Positions 44,998-54,660 of a stretch of 64,000 nucleotides of DNA are shown here, piece by piece. The translations under genes were made by a program, and so were the position numbers. How positions within the stretch are numbered: the first letter of the stretch is position 1; every line of letters starts with the position of its first letter. Source of the stretch: Oscillospiraceae bacterium. GTDB taxonomy: Bacteria > Bacillota > Clostridia > Oscillospirales > Ruminococcaceae. A model generated the notes under the pieces. That model saw only the letters and a list, made by a program, of their open reading frames with translations. It ran no database searches and was not told the origin of the DNA. Location of the stretch: NCBI GenBank assembly GCA_015067175.1, contig SVMX01000002.1, positions 1 to 64,000 on the forward strand, read 5' to 3'.

Positions 44998-47817
44998 TTG
45001 GCAAACGATAAAATTGTGATAAAAGGCGCGCGTGAGCATAACCTCAAAAATATAGATCTCACGATACCGCGCGATAAGCTTATAGTAATGACGGGACTTT
45101 CAGGCTCGGGCAAATCCAGCCTTGCGTTCGATACCATCTTTGCAGACGGTCAGCGAAGGTATATGGAGAGCCTTTCGTCTTATGCAAGAATGTTCCTGGG
45201 TCAGATGGAAAAACCCGATGTAGACAGCATTGAGGGACTTTCTCCTGCGATCTCCATCGACCAGAAGACCACATCGAAAAATCCTCGTTCCACAGTGGGA
45301 ACTGTCACCGAGATATACGACTATCTTCGTCTGATGTACGCTAGAATAGGCATTCCCCACTGTCCCGAGTGCGGCAGAGAGATAAAACAGCAGACAGTTG
45401 ACGAGATAGTTGACAGAGTTATGGAGCTTCCCGAAAAGACAAAATTTCAGGTGCTTGCTCCTATTGTCAGACAGCGCAAGGGCGAGCATAAAAAGGAGTT
45501 CGAGGCGGCAAGAAAATCGGGCTTTGCAAGAGTACGCGTTGACGGCATAATGTACGACCTTTCCGAGAAAATAACTCTCGACAAAAACAAAAAGCACAGC
45601 ATCGAGATAATCGTTGACCGTCTTGTTATTAAGGACGGCATAAAGTCGCGTCTTACCGACAGTATTGAGCAGGCAGGCAGCCTTACAGGCGGACTTGTTT
45701 ACATTGATATCATTGATGGAGAAGAGCTGCATTTTTCGCAGAGCTATGCCTGCCCAGAACACGGCGTCAGCATAGAGGAGCTTGTGCCGCGTATGTTTTC
45801 GTTCAACAATCCATACGGTGCCTGCCCGACCTGCACGGGTCTCGGAAGCTCACTTCGCGTTGACCCCGACCTTATCATGCCAAACCTCAATCTTTCGATA
45901 AAAGACGGTGCTATAAAGGCTTTCGGTTGGAATTACACCGAGGGCAGCATTGCGGCGATGTACTTTGACGCGCTTGCAGAAAAGCACGGATTTAGTGTAA
46001 CTCAGCCAATCGGTGAGCTTTCGGAAGCAGCAACGAATGAGATACTTTACGGCACAAAGGGCGAAAAGATACTGATAAAGCGCCCAAAAACGCAAGGCGG
46101 CGGTCAGTTCTATACGGATTTTGAGGGCGTTGTAAATAACCTCGAGCGCCGCTATCATGAAACAAACAGCAACTACTCACGTGACACATTAGAGGAGCTT
46201 ATGAGCGAGGTCGAGTGTCAGGAGTGTCACGGTCAGCGCCTTAACAGAGCGGCTTTGTCGGTTACGGTCGGCGGCAAGAATATCCATGAATTTTGCAGCA
46301 TGAGCGTTGTTGACGCACTGGATTTCGTGAATACCCTGGAGCTTTCGGGCCGCGACAAGCTTATCGCTGAGCAGCTTTTAAAGGAGATAAAGGAGCGTCT
46401 TGGCTTCCTCAGAAGCGTTGGACTTGAATATCTTAATCTAACGCGCTCCGCAGGTACTCTTTCGGGCGGCGAGAGCCAGCGTATACGCCTTGCGACACAG
46501 ATAGGCAGCTCCCTCATGGGCGTGCTGTATATTCTCGATGAGCCGAGTATCGGACTTCATCAGCGCGACAACGACAAGCTTATTGCAACGCTGAAAAGAC
46601 TGCGCGACCTCGGAAATACGCTTATTGTAGTAGAGCATGACGAGGACACGATGCGTGCCGCGGACTACATCGTGGATATCGGCCCTGCGGCGGGCGTGAA
46701 CGGCGGCGAGGTGCTTTACAGCGGCGATGTTGAGGGTCTGCTGAAGTGCGAAAAGTCTGTTACTGGTCAGTACCTCAGCGGAAAGCTAAAGATACCCGTG
46801 CCCGAACAGCGCAGACAGCCCTCGGACAGATGGCTGAAGGTTATCGGCGCCGCTGAAAACAACCTCAAAAACGTTGATGTTGATATTCCTGTCGGCGTGT
46901 TCACCTGCGTTACGGGCGTTTCGGGAAGCGGCAAAAGCTCCCTCGTAAACGAGATCGTATATAAGCACCTTGTTTCAAAGCTTAACAGAGCAAGAACGCG
47001 CCCCGGTAAGTTCAAGGACATGACAGGAATCGAGCACCTTGACAAGGTGATAATGATAGACCAGTCGCCGATAGGCAGAACTCCGCGCTCCAACCCCGCG
47101 ACCTACACAGGCGTATTCAATGATATCCGTGAGCTTTTTGCGCAGACCAACGATGCGAAAACGCGCGGCTACGGCCCCGGCAGATTTTCATTCAACACAA
47201 AAGGCGGACGCTGTGAGGCGTGCGAGGGCGACGGTATCCTGAAGATAGAAATGCACTTTTTGCCCGATGTTTATGTTCCTTGTGAAGTCTGCAAGGGTCA
47301 GCGATACAACCGCGAAACCCTTGAGGTAAGGTACAAGGGCAAGAGCATTTATGATGTGCTGGAAATGACCGTTTCCGAGGGTGTGGAATTTTTCGCAAAT
47401 ATCCCTAAGATAGCAAACAAAATGCGCACTCTGGAGGAGGTAGGTCTTGGCTACATCAAGATAGGACAAAGCTCAACGACCCTGTCGGGCGGCGAGGCTC
47501 AGCGCATAAAGCTTGCGACAGAGCTTGCAAAGCGCTCCACAGGCAAGACTATCTATATCCTTGACGAGCCTACAACGGGACTTCACACAGCAGATGTGCG
47601 CAAGCTGATAGACATTCTGCAAAGGCTCACCGACAGCGGAAATACGGTGCTTGTCATAGAGCATAACCTTGACGTGATAAAGACCGCCGACTATATCATT
47701 GATATGGGTCCTGAGGGAGGCGACAAGGGCGGCACAGTGCTTGCAAAGGGAACGCCCGAACAGATTGCTGAAAACAAGGAGTCCTACACGGGTTATTACC
47801 TCAGAAAAATGCTGTAA
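44998..47817 (+). CDS. uvrA: Excinuclease ABC subunit A
   Basis: A 939-residue damage-recognition ATPase with two ABC modules. Walker A motifs are [12 protein letters not shown] (about residue 31) and [11 protein letters not shown] (about 638); signature motifs are [14 protein letters not shown] and [16 protein letters not shown]. Zinc modules include CPECGREI...CPTCTG and CEACEGDG...CEVCKGQ. The start is TTG, supported by AAAGGA 9 nt upstream; no ATG is near. A strong terminator lies at 47979-48004. Confidence 0.97.
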   Translation: MANDKIVIKGAREHNLKNIDLTIPRDKLIVMTGLSGSGKSSLAFDTIFADGQRRYMESLSSYARMFLGQMEKPDVDSIEGLSPAISIDQKTTSKNPRSTVGTVTEIYDYLRLMYARIGIPHCPECGREIKQQTVDEIVDRVMELPEKTKFQVLAPIVRQRKGEHKKEFEAARKSGFARVRVDGIMYDLSEKITLDKNKKHSIEIIVDRLVIKDGIKSRLTDSIEQAGSLTGGLVYIDIIDGEELHFSQSYACPEHGVSIEELVPRMFSFNNPYGACPTCTGLGSSLRVDPDLIMPNLNLSIKDGAIKAFGWNYTEGSIAAMYFDALAEKHGFSVTQPIGELSEAATNEILYGTKGEKILIKRPKTQGGGQFYTDFEGVVNNLERRYHETNSNYSRDTLEELMSEVECQECHGQRLNRAALSVTVGGKNIHEFCSMSVVDALDFVNTLELSGRDKLIAEQLLKEIKERLGFLRSVGLEYLNLTRSAGTLSGGESQRIRLATQIGSSLMGVLYILDEPSIGLHQRDNDKLIATLKRLRDLGNTLIVVEHDEDTMRAADYIVDIGPAAGVNGGEVLYSGDVEGLLKCEKSVTGQYLSGKLKIPVPEQRRQPSDRWLKVIGAAENNLKNVDVDIPVGVFTCVTGVSGSGKSSLVNEIVYKHLVSKLNRARTRPGKFKDMTGIEHLDKVIMIDQSPIGRTPRSNPATYTGVFNDIRELFAQTNDAKTRGYGPGRFSFNTKGGRCEACEGDGILKIEMHFLPDVYVPCEVCKGQRYNRETLEVRYKGKSIYDVLEMTVSEGVEFFANIPKIANKMRTLEEVGLGYIKIGQSSTTLSGGEAQRIKLATELAKRSTGKTIYILDEPTTGLHTADVRKLIDILQRLTDSGNTVLVIEHNLDVIKTADYIIDMGPEGGDKGGTVLAKGTPEQIAENKESYTGYYLRKML

Positions 47818-48024
47818 TTACCACATATGTTGACGGCAAAGCTGTTTCGCGCTTTAAGTGGAATGTATATCATTAACGTTCTGCATATTAATGAAGTGTT
47901 TTGCCCGAATAAATTCGGGCAAATCAGTTATCGAGACGCATGTTTCACAGGCGAAAACATAGTTTTCAACAAACTGAAATGCCCCCAAAAAGGGGGCGTT
48001 TTTACTGATCTGGAAAGGCACCTT
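47818..48024. other. Gap between uvrA and the second GNAT gene
   Basis: About 200 bp without an ORF I would call. It holds one hairpin (GCCCGAA/TTCGGGC, 47903-47920) and the uvrA terminator. A leader or small RNA before the GNAT gene is possible but nothing specific supports it. Confidence 0.4.
47979..48004 (+). terminator. Terminator of the uvr run
   Basis: ATGCCCCC and GGGGGCGT with a 5-nt A loop, followed by TTTTTA. Confidence 0.9.
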
Positions 48025-48552
48025 ATGAATGACCTCAAATTTACAAATATTGCTGAAGAAAACCGCAGTGCATTTCACTCGCTCATGCGTACCTACGCAA
48101 AAGAGCTTGACGAGCACCAACACCGCAACACCGACCCCGATATTCTCACACGATGGACTGACCGCATCATCGAAAAGCAACATGAAGCTTCACGCTGTTT
48201 GAAGCTGTGCTATAGTGGTGGGAAGCTTATCGGATTCTTATATGCAAAGATTGATAGTGCCGATGACAGAGGACATAAACAGATAGGATTCGGCTGCATA
48301 ATGGAATTTTACATTGTTCCCGAGCAGCGCCGCAAGGGCTTTGGACGTGATATGTTGCTCTATTTAGAGGATTTCTTCCGAAAAAACGGAGTTACACAGC
48401 TATACCTCACCGCTGACCCTGTCACAGGAAAGCCGTTCTGGACAGCTATGGGTTTTACTGCTACAGGAGAGAACTCACCCGATAACGGACAGGAAATATA
48501 CGAAAAAAGTTGTCCAATAGATTTTAGCACACAAAACGCCCCGCTCGTCTGA
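48025..48552 (+). CDS. GNAT-family N-acetyltransferase
   Basis: A 175-residue acetyltransferase. The core is clear: LIGFLYAKID, MEFYIVPEQRRKGFGRDML (acetyl-CoA loop R-R-K-G-F-G, about residue 100-110) and FWTAMGFTATGE. The ATG at 48025 is behind AAAGG and after the uvrA terminator; a longer frame would read through that terminator. Substrate unknown. Confidence 0.88.
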   Translation: MNDLKFTNIAEENRSAFHSLMRTYAKELDEHQHRNTDPDILTRWTDRIIEKQHEASRCLKLCYSGGKLIGFLYAKIDSADDRGHKQIGFGCIMEFYIVPEQRRKGFGRDMLLYLEDFFRKNGVTQLYLTADPVTGKPFWTAMGFTATGENSPDNGQEIYEKSCPIDFSTQNAPLV

Positions 48553-48560
48553 GCGGGGCG
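48537..48560. terminator. Bidirectional terminator between the GNAT gene and hydA
   Basis: CGCCCCGCTC and GAGCGGGGCG with a 4-nt loop between convergent genes; AT-rich on both sides. Confidence 0.88.
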
Positions 48561-48580
48561 CAATTGTTTATAATCTGCTA

Positions 48581-50320
48581 TTACTTAGAAAGCTTCTGAG
48601 CCTTGTAAGATGTGTGCAGGATCTCGTGAGCCTTGTGGCTGTTGGGCTCGCCGAGGAACTCGTCATACAGAGCCTTAACATCGGGGTTCTCATGAGAGAA
48701 TCTCAGTGTATTAGCCTCATCAATGCTATACAGAACCTTAGCTCTCTCAGCACGGATATCTGTGAAGTTGCGAACCTCAGCAGGCTGAATGATCTGACCG
48801 CCGCCGTTTACGCAGCCGCCGGGACAGCCCATAACCTCGATGAAGTGGTAGTTAGCCTCACCGGCCTTAACCTTCTTCAGCAGAGCCTTGGCATTAGCAA
48901 GACCGGAAGCTACAGCAACCTTAACTTCCATGCCTGCAACATTGTATGTTGCTTCCTTAATGCCCTCTACGCCGCGAACGTCAGTGAACTCGATGGGAGT
49001 TCCGTCCTTCTTGCCTTCGAGAGTCCAAACTGCTGTTCTGAGAGCAGCCTCCATAACACCGCCTGTTGCACCGAAGATAACAGCAGCGCCTGTGCCTGTG
49101 CCGAGAGGGCTGTCGCACTTCTCGTCAGGGAGGTTGTTGAACATGATACCAGCCTGCTTGATCATACGAGCAAGCTCTCTTGTTGTGATAGAGATATCAA
49201 CATCGGGAACACCAGCTGCGCTCTGATCATCTCTGCCAACCTCGAACTTCTTAGCTGTACAGGGCATTACAGAAACGCTTACGATGTTCTTGGGATCAAT
49301 GCCGTTCTTCTCTGCAAAGTATGTCTTTGTAACAGCACCGAACATCTGCTGAGGAGACTTGCAGGAAGAAAGGTTGGGAATAAACTCGGGGAAGTAGTTC
49401 TCGCAGTAGCGGATCCATCCGGGAGAGCAAGAAGTAATCATGGGCAGTGTGCCGCCGTTCTTAACTCTGCCGAGGAACTCTGTAGCCTCTTCCATGATGG
49501 TGAGGTCTGCGGAGAAGTTGGTGTCAAATACCTTGTCAAAGCCAAGGCGACGAAGAGCAGCAATCATCTTGCCCTCTACGTTTGTACCAACGGGATAGCC
49601 GAAAGCTTCGCCGAGAGATGCACGAACTGCGGGAGCAGCCTGAACAACAACATACTTGTCGGGATCTGCGATAGCATCGAGAACCTTCTGAGTATCGTCC
49701 TTCTCAGACAGAGCGCCTACGGGACAAGCTGTGATACACTGACCGCAGGATACGCAAGCTGTTTCAGCGAGAGGCATATCAAATGCGCAAGTGATCTCAG
49801 TTGCGAAACCACGCTCATTAGCGCCGATAACGCCGATGCCCTGAACCTTAGCACAGGTAGCTACGCAGCGACGGCAGCTGATGCACTTGCTGTTGTCGCG
49901 GTACATATGTACTGCGCTTCCCTCGTACTCAGCGTGTGTCTTGTCACCAGTGAAGTAGTTTTCGTCAACACCGTACTCGTTAGCGAGAGCCTGAAGCTCA
50001 CAGTTACCGCTTCTTACACAGGAAAGACATTCCTTCTTGTGGTTGGAGAGCAGCAGCTCGAGAGTTGTTCTTCTGCTTTCTACTACCTTAGGTGTGTTTG
50101 TGAATATCTCCATACCCTCGTTGATAGGATATACGCAGGCAGCAACAAGGCTTCTTGCGCCCTTTACCTCAACAACGCAGATACGGCAAGCGCCGATAGC
50201 GTTGATGTCCTTGAGGTAGCACAGGGTAGGAATTCTGATACCGGCAATTCTGCAAGCCTCAAGGATTGTAGAACCCTTGGGAGCCTGACAGTCAATACCG
50301 TTTATTTTAATATTAACCAT
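48581..50320 (-). CDS. hydA: [FeFe] hydrogenase catalytic subunit (HydA/HndD type)
   Basis: A 579-residue hydrogenase large subunit with an N-terminal [2Fe-2S] domain (CYLKDINAIGACRICVV). A His-type [4Fe-4S] motif (HKKECLSCVRSGNCEL) and two [4Fe-4S] clusters (CISCRRCVATC, CVSCGQCITACP) follow. The H-cluster motifs are TSCSPGWIRYCE, MPCTAKKFEV and EVMGCPGGCVNGGGQ. It reduces protons or oxidises H2. With the two upstream genes it forms the NAD(P)-linked trimer that in relatives couples ferredoxin and NADH (electron bifurcation). Last gene of the operon. Confidence 0.97.
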   Translation of the reverse strand: MVNIKINGIDCQAPKGSTILEACRIAGIRIPTLCYLKDINAIGACRICVVEVKGARSLVAACVYPINEGMEIFTNTPKVVESRRTTLELLLSNHKKECLSCVRSGNCELQALANEYGVDENYFTGDKTHAEYEGSAVHMYRDNSKCISCRRCVATCAKVQGIGVIGANERGFATEITCAFDMPLAETACVSCGQCITACPVGALSEKDDTQKVLDAIADPDKYVVVQAAPAVRASLGEAFGYPVGTNVEGKMIAALRRLGFDKVFDTNFSADLTIMEEATEFLGRVKNGGTLPMITSCSPGWIRYCENYFPEFIPNLSSCKSPQQMFGAVTKTYFAEKNGIDPKNIVSVSVMPCTAKKFEVGRDDQSAAGVPDVDISITTRELARMIKQAGIMFNNLPDEKCDSPLGTGTGAAVIFGATGGVMEAALRTAVWTLEGKKDGTPIEFTDVRGVEGIKEATYNVAGMEVKVAVASGLANAKALLKKVKAGEANYHFIEVMGCPGGCVNGGGQIIQPAEVRNFTDIRAERAKVLYSIDEANTLRFSHENPDVKALYDEFLGEPNSHKAHEILHTSYKAQKLSK

Positions 50321-50341
50321 AATTATCCGTTCCTTCCTTTC

Positions 50342-52216
50342 TTAAGCCTTAACGATCGCCTTGAACTTACATGTATCAATACATACGCCGCACTTGATAC
50401 ACTTGTCCTGATCAATTGTGAAGGGGCTCTTGATCTCGCCGCTGATAGCGCCTACAGGGCACTTTCTGGAGCACAGCGAGCAACCCTTACACTGGTCAGC
50501 GATGATAGTAACCTTCATCAGATCCTTACATACGTGTGCGGGACAGGTCTTGTCCTGAACGTGAGCGATGTACTCGTCCTTGAAGTAGCGCAGTGTGGAA
50601 AGAACAGGGTTGGGAGCAGTCTGACCAAGACCGCAGAGTGCGTTGTCCTTGATGTAGTAGCAGAGCTTTTCAAGCTTGTCGAGATCCTCCATTGTAGCCT
50701 TGCCCTTTGTGATCTGGTCAAGCATCTCGTACATACGCTTTGTACCGATACGGCAAGGTGTACACTTACCGCAGGACTCGTCAACTGTGAACTCGAGGAA
50801 GAACTTAGCGATATCAACCATACAGTTGTCCTCGTCCATAACGATAAGTCCGCCGGAGCCCATCATAGAGCCTATAGCGATAAGGTTATCGTAGTCGATC
50901 GGAATATCGAGGTGCTCGGGAGGAATACATCCGCCGGAAGGACCACCTGTCTGAGCAGCCTTGAACTTCTTGCCATTGGGGATACCGCCGCCAATCTCCT
51001 CGATAACGGTACGCAGAGTTGTTCCCATAGGAACCTCAACCAGACCTGTGTTGTTGATCTTACCGCCTACAGCGAATACCTTTGTACCCTTGGACTTCTC
51101 AGTACCCATGGAAGCGTGCCACTCAGCACCCTTGAGGATGATCTGAGGAATATTTGCATAAGTTTCAACGTTGTTGAGAACTGTGGGCTTGTCAAACAGA
51201 CCCTTAACTGCGGGGAAAGGAGGACGAGGACGAGGCTCACCTCTGTTACCCTCGATAGAGGTCATCAGAGCAGTCTCCTCACCGCATACGAATGCGCCCG
51301 CACCAAGTCTCAGACCCAGACGGAAGCTGAAGTTTGTGCCGAAGATGTTGTCGCCCAGCAGACCCTGCTCCTCAGCCTGGTCAATAGCCTTCTGAAGACG
51401 TCTTACTGCGATGGGGTACTCAGCACGAACATATACATAGCCCTGGTTAGCGCCGATTGTGTAACCTGCGATAGCCATAGCCTCGATAAGAGCATGGGGG
51501 TCGCCCTCAAGAACAGAACGGTCCATGAACGCACCGGGGTCGCCCTCGTCTGCGTTACAGCAAACATACTTCTGATCTGCGTCCTTAACGAGATCCTTAG
51601 CGAGCTGCCACTTGCGTCCTGTAGGGAAGCCTGCGCCGCCTCTGCCTCTAAGACCGGAGTCGAGCAGACAGTTTACAACATCGTCCTGGCTCATAGTTGT
51701 CAGAACCTTGTACAGTGCCTGATAACCGTCACGAGCTATGTACTCATTGATATTCTCGGGGTCGATAACGCCACAGTTACGCAGTGCAACACGCTGCTGC
51801 TTAGCGTAGAAAGCGGTCTCGTTGAGGGACTTGATGTTGTCGCCGTCAACAGTCTCATCGTAGAGGTACTTCTTAACGGGGTTGCCGTTCTTGAGGTGCT
51901 CCTCAACGATCTCGGGGATCTTCTCAACAGATGCCTTAGCATAGAATGTACCCTCGGGATATACAATCATAATCGGGCCGAGTGCGCACAGACCAAAGCA
52001 GCCTGTAGTAATAACATTAACCTTGTCCTGAAGACCTGCCTTAGCAATCTCTTCCTTCAGAAATTCAACGATCTTCTTGGAGCCGCTGGAGTCACAGCCT
52101 GTACCGCCGCAGATAAGAACGTCCTTGACGCCTGCATCTTCGCAGTTTACACGGGTCTTTACGACCTCTGCTGCGGCTTCCTTAACAGCGTTAAGCTCCG
52201 CAATAGTCTTAATCAT
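50342..52216 (-). CDS. hydB: NuoF-like flavin subunit of the [FeFe] hydrogenase
   Basis: A 624-residue subunit. An N-terminal thioredoxin-like [2Fe-2S] domain (CGGTGCDSSGS, then TTGCFGLC) is followed by the NuoF core with NAD/FMN loops GRGGAGFPTGRKW and CNADEGDPGAFMDRS, and the [4Fe-4S] site CGKCTPCRIGTKR. The C-terminus adds a two-cluster ferredoxin domain (CKGCSLCSRKCP, CIKCGVCIDTC). It is the NAD(P)H and electron-splitting subunit. It lies 21 nt before hydA. Confidence 0.96.
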   Translation of the reverse strand: MIKTIAELNAVKEAAAEVVKTRVNCEDAGVKDVLICGGTGCDSSGSKKIVEFLKEEIAKAGLQDKVNVITTGCFGLCALGPIMIVYPEGTFYAKASVEKIPEIVEEHLKNGNPVKKYLYDETVDGDNIKSLNETAFYAKQQRVALRNCGVIDPENINEYIARDGYQALYKVLTTMSQDDVVNCLLDSGLRGRGGAGFPTGRKWQLAKDLVKDADQKYVCCNADEGDPGAFMDRSVLEGDPHALIEAMAIAGYTIGANQGYVYVRAEYPIAVRRLQKAIDQAEEQGLLGDNIFGTNFSFRLGLRLGAGAFVCGEETALMTSIEGNRGEPRPRPPFPAVKGLFDKPTVLNNVETYANIPQIILKGAEWHASMGTEKSKGTKVFAVGGKINNTGLVEVPMGTTLRTVIEEIGGGIPNGKKFKAAQTGGPSGGCIPPEHLDIPIDYDNLIAIGSMMGSGGLIVMDEDNCMVDIAKFFLEFTVDESCGKCTPCRIGTKRMYEMLDQITKGKATMEDLDKLEKLCYYIKDNALCGLGQTAPNPVLSTLRYFKDEYIAHVQDKTCPAHVCKDLMKVTIIADQCKGCSLCSRKCPVGAISGEIKSPFTIDQDKCIKCGVCIDTCKFKAIVKA

Positions 52217-52262
52217 AAGCTTAATCCTTCCTGTTTTCGTTAATATACTTTATTTTCAGCGA

Positions 52263-52757
52263 TCATTCATACTTTGCGAGGATCTTGTCAACATCGTCAA
52301 CGGTGAGGTTACCGTAAACGTCCTCATTTACTGTAAGTACGGGAGCAAGTCCGCAGGCGCCGATGCAACGGCAAGCGTCCAGAGAGAACTTTCCGTCGGG
52401 AGTGATCTCGCCGCCCTTAATGCCGAGCTTTTCAGCAAAGGTGTTGAAGATATCGCCGGAGCCCTTAACGTAGCAGGCAGTACCAAGACAGACAGAAATT
52501 CTGTACTTACCCTTAGGATTGAGGGAGAACTGAGCGTAGAAAGTAACAACGCCGTAAACCTTCTCCAGCGGAATGTCCATTCCCTCTGCGATCATGGTCT
52601 GAACCTCGATAGGCAGGTAGCCGTAGATATCCTGAGCCTTCTGAAGAACGGGCATCAGAGCGCCGCGGTCGTCCTTGTGCTCAGCGATAACAGCCTTGAG
52701 CTGCGCTTCCTGTTCAGCAGTTCCGGCGAAAGGAACTGCGCACTTTTTAAAAGCCAT
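52263..52757 (-). CDS. hydC: NuoE-like [2Fe-2S] subunit of the hydrogenase
   Basis: A 164-residue thioredoxin-fold [2Fe-2S] protein (CLGTACYVKGS and CRCIGACGLAP, cysteines about residues 92-136), matching HydC/HndA. It starts MAFKKCAVPFAGTAEQEAQL, behind AAGGAGG. It is the first gene of the operon. A separate HndB-type thioredoxin-like subunit is not encoded here; that fold is present at the N-terminus of HydB. Confidence 0.95.
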   Translation of the reverse strand: MAFKKCAVPFAGTAEQEAQLKAVIAEHKDDRGALMPVLQKAQDIYGYLPIEVQTMIAEGMDIPLEKVYGVVTFYAQFSLNPKGKYRISVCLGTACYVKGSGDIFNTFAEKLGIKGGEITPDGKFSLDACRCIGACGLAPVLTVNEDVYGNLTVDDVDKILAKYE

Positions 52758-52790
52758 TTTTTAGCCTCCTTAATATTTTCACCGCCGTTT

Positions 52791-52834
52791 GGCAGTATTT
52801 TCGTATTCTTTCCGCAGGGCGCGGAAATACTGCC
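52791..52834 (-). promoter_or_regulatory. Stem-loop in the 5' leader of the hydrogenase operon
   Basis: GGCAGTATTT and AAATACTGCC form a 10-bp outer stem that can enclose or compete with an inner hairpin TTCCGC/GCGGAA (52810-52826). It lies in the leader about 34 nt upstream of hydC and is not followed by a U-run, so it is not a plain terminator. It may affect RNA stability or be a regulator site. Confidence 0.55.
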
Positions 52835-52906
52835 GAACACAAAAAGCGTCCGACAGATCTTACCAATTACAATATATACGGCATATCATAATCGTATCAC
52901 TATAAA

Positions 52907-52915
52907 TTATATCAT
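52907..52915 (-). promoter_or_regulatory. Candidate extended -10 promoter of hydC-hydB-hydA
   Basis: Minus strand TGATATAAT is an extended -10 element with a poor -35. It would give a leader of about 140 nt. The remaining gap (52916-53088) is AT-rich and shows no ORF; I see no full Rex operator. Confidence 0.5.
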
Positions 52916-53088
52916 ATCTCCGTTAAAAAATCTACAAATTTCGCGCTAAATCGTTTCGGTATTATGTAGAATTTTATTTCGTTTTCTTGTTGATTATGCA
53001 TAAAATTGACAAAAATATAACAACTGCATCGAGATAGTCTCAACTAACTTATACAGCGGCATCACAGACTTTCATAAAAGGACAAAAG

Positions 53089-53113
53089 GCCCGAAGATTT
53101 ATCATCTTCGGGC
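53089..53113 (-). terminator. Terminator of the amino-acid ABC operon
   Basis: GCCCGAAGAT and ATCTTCGGGC, 10-bp stem with a 5-nt loop, just after the ATPase stop codon; the minus strand continues with TTTTGTCC. Confidence 0.88.
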
Positions 53114-53120
53114 ATACTAT

Positions 53121-53921
53121 TCAATCCATAGGATTTTCCAGTGATTTTTGCAGGAACGCCTTTGTTTTTTCGCTTTTTGGAGCGCCAAAGACCTCGTCGG
53201 GAGTGCCTATCTCCTCGATAACTCCGTCAGCCATAAATATCACCTTATCAGCAACGCTCTTCGCGAAATTCATCTCATGCGTTACGACGATCATTGTGCG
53301 GTCGCTTGTTTTAAGCTCGCGGATAACGCGAAGTACCTCGCCCGTAAGCTCGGGGTCGAGCGCTGATGTAGGCTCGTCAAAGCACAGCACATCAGGGCTC
53401 ATAGCAAGCGCTCTTGCGATAGCCACACGCTGCTGCTGTCCGCCTGAAAGCTGACAGGGATAGTTTGCGACTTTGTCTGAAAGCCCCACCATGTCAAGCA
53501 GTTTGCGCGAATGTGCTTCAATGTCGCTGCGTATCTCAGCCTTTTCGGCTTTAGTGAGCTTCGCTTCGCTTCCCTTTATCCGCATAAGCTCCTGCGCGAG
53601 CATTACATTTTTAAGCACGGTATACTGCGGAAACAGATTGAACTGCTGAAACACCATACCGAAATGGAGCCTTTTTTCGCGTATCTCCTTATCGGTGTAA
53701 GCCTTGTCCTCGGCGTTGAATATCTCCTCGCCATTGATATAGAACTTTCCGACATCGGGACGCTCCAGAAAGTTTATACAGCGCAAAAGCGTTGTCTTAC
53801 CGCTTCCTGACGAGCCGATGATAGCCAGAACCTCGCCCTTTTCAAGCGAAAAGTCGATACCCTTAAGCACCTCGGTCCTGCCGAAGCTTTTGTATATGTT
53901 TTTAATTTCAAGAAATGCCAT
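53121..53921 (-). CDS. Polar amino-acid ABC transporter ATPase
   Basis: A 266-residue ABC ATPase of the glutamine/polar amino-acid type. Walker A is [19 protein letters not shown] (about residue 34), the Q loop VFQQFNLFP, the signature [15 protein letters not shown], and Walker [16 protein letters not shown]. It is longer than most in the family by a charged insert around residue 110-125 ([19 protein letters not shown]). It powers the importer with the next two genes. Confidence 0.94.
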   Translation of the reverse strand: MAFLEIKNIYKSFGRTEVLKGIDFSLEKGEVLAIIGSSGSGKTTLLRCINFLERPDVGKFYINGEEIFNAEDKAYTDKEIREKRLHFGMVFQQFNLFPQYTVLKNVMLAQELMRIKGSEAKLTKAEKAEIRSDIEAHSRKLLDMVGLSDKVANYPCQLSGGQQQRVAIARALAMSPDVLCFDEPTSALDPELTGEVLRVIRELKTSDRTMIVVTHEMNFAKSVADKVIFMADGVIEEIGTPDEVFGAPKSEKTKAFLQKSLENPMD

Positions 53922-53930
53922 AACCGCTCC

Positions 53931-54578
53931 TTATCCGCTGTAATAATTCAGCTTCTTCTCTATCCTGCCGAGTATTATCGTAAGCAGTCCCGAGAACAGC
54001 AGATAGAACACAGCTATGTAGAACAAAGGCCATATAATGGACTTCTGCGCGATGATATTCTGAGCAGACTGCACCAGCTCTACCACCATTACAACGCGCG
54101 CAAGCGAGGTATCCTTGACAAGCGTGATTATCTCGTTGCCCATGGGAGCAACTATGCGCTTCACCACCTGAAACAGCACGACCTTAAAGAATATCTGGCT
54201 TTTTGTCATGCCAAGAACCTGTCCCGCTTCATACTGACCATGCGGTATGCTCTCGATACCGCCGCGGTATATCTCAGAGAAATAGCAGGCGTAGTTTATC
54301 ACAAATGCAATAAGCACGGCTGTAATTCTCGGTATCGCAGGCAATCCGAAGATAAGACCGGGGCCGTAGAACACCAGTATTATCTGAAGCATAAGCGGAG
54401 TTCCGCGGATTATCCATACAAAGGTTCTTGTCGCCCACTTTATCGGCTTTATTTTAGACATAGAGCCAAACGTTATCACAAGACCCAGAGGCAGTGCGCA
54501 AAGCAATGTTATACCGAATATCTGCAGCGTGACAAGAAATCCCTCTGCAAGATTTAAAGTAACTTCAAGAAATGACAT
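53931..54578 (-). CDS. Polar amino-acid ABC transporter permease
   Basis: A 215-residue His/Glu/Gln/Arg-type permease with five hydrophobic segments and the EAA-like loop SIPHGQYEAGQVLGMTKSQI (about residue 115-134). It starts MSFLEVTLNLAEGFLVTLQIF. Single permease gene, so the channel is probably a homodimer. It lies 9 nt before the ATPase. Confidence 0.93.
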   Translation of the reverse strand: MSFLEVTLNLAEGFLVTLQIFGITLLCALPLGLVITFGSMSKIKPIKWATRTFVWIIRGTPLMLQIILVFYGPGLIFGLPAIPRITAVLIAFVINYACYFSEIYRGGIESIPHGQYEAGQVLGMTKSQIFFKVVLFQVVKRIVAPMGNEIITLVKDTSLARVVMVVELVQSAQNIIAQKSIIWPLFYIAVFYLLFSGLLTIILGRIEKKLNYYSG

Positions 54579-54660
54579 AGCTTATTTCCTTTTCAGAAAA
54601 TGTTTTTGGACGGCAATACTGCCGATATCTGAGGGCGACTTTCGCCGCCCTTTTGATTGA

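Noticed and set aside
47827-48024. A longer N-terminal extension of the second GNAT protein
   Set aside because: It would cross the uvrA terminator and encodes no GNAT sequence; the ATG at 48025 has AAAGG upstream.
48614-52243. A 1209-codon open frame on the plus strand, antisense to hydA and hydB
   Set aside because: It mirrors two well-supported hydrogenase genes and is rich in Ser, Leu, Cys and Asn as expected from the reversed codons of those genes. It has no recognisable domain and no proper ribosome-binding site.
52916-53088. A Rex (NADH-sensing repressor) operator before the hydrogenase operon
   Set aside because: I found TTGTT-type half sites but no TTGTTAA-N4-TTAACAA arrangement close enough to call.
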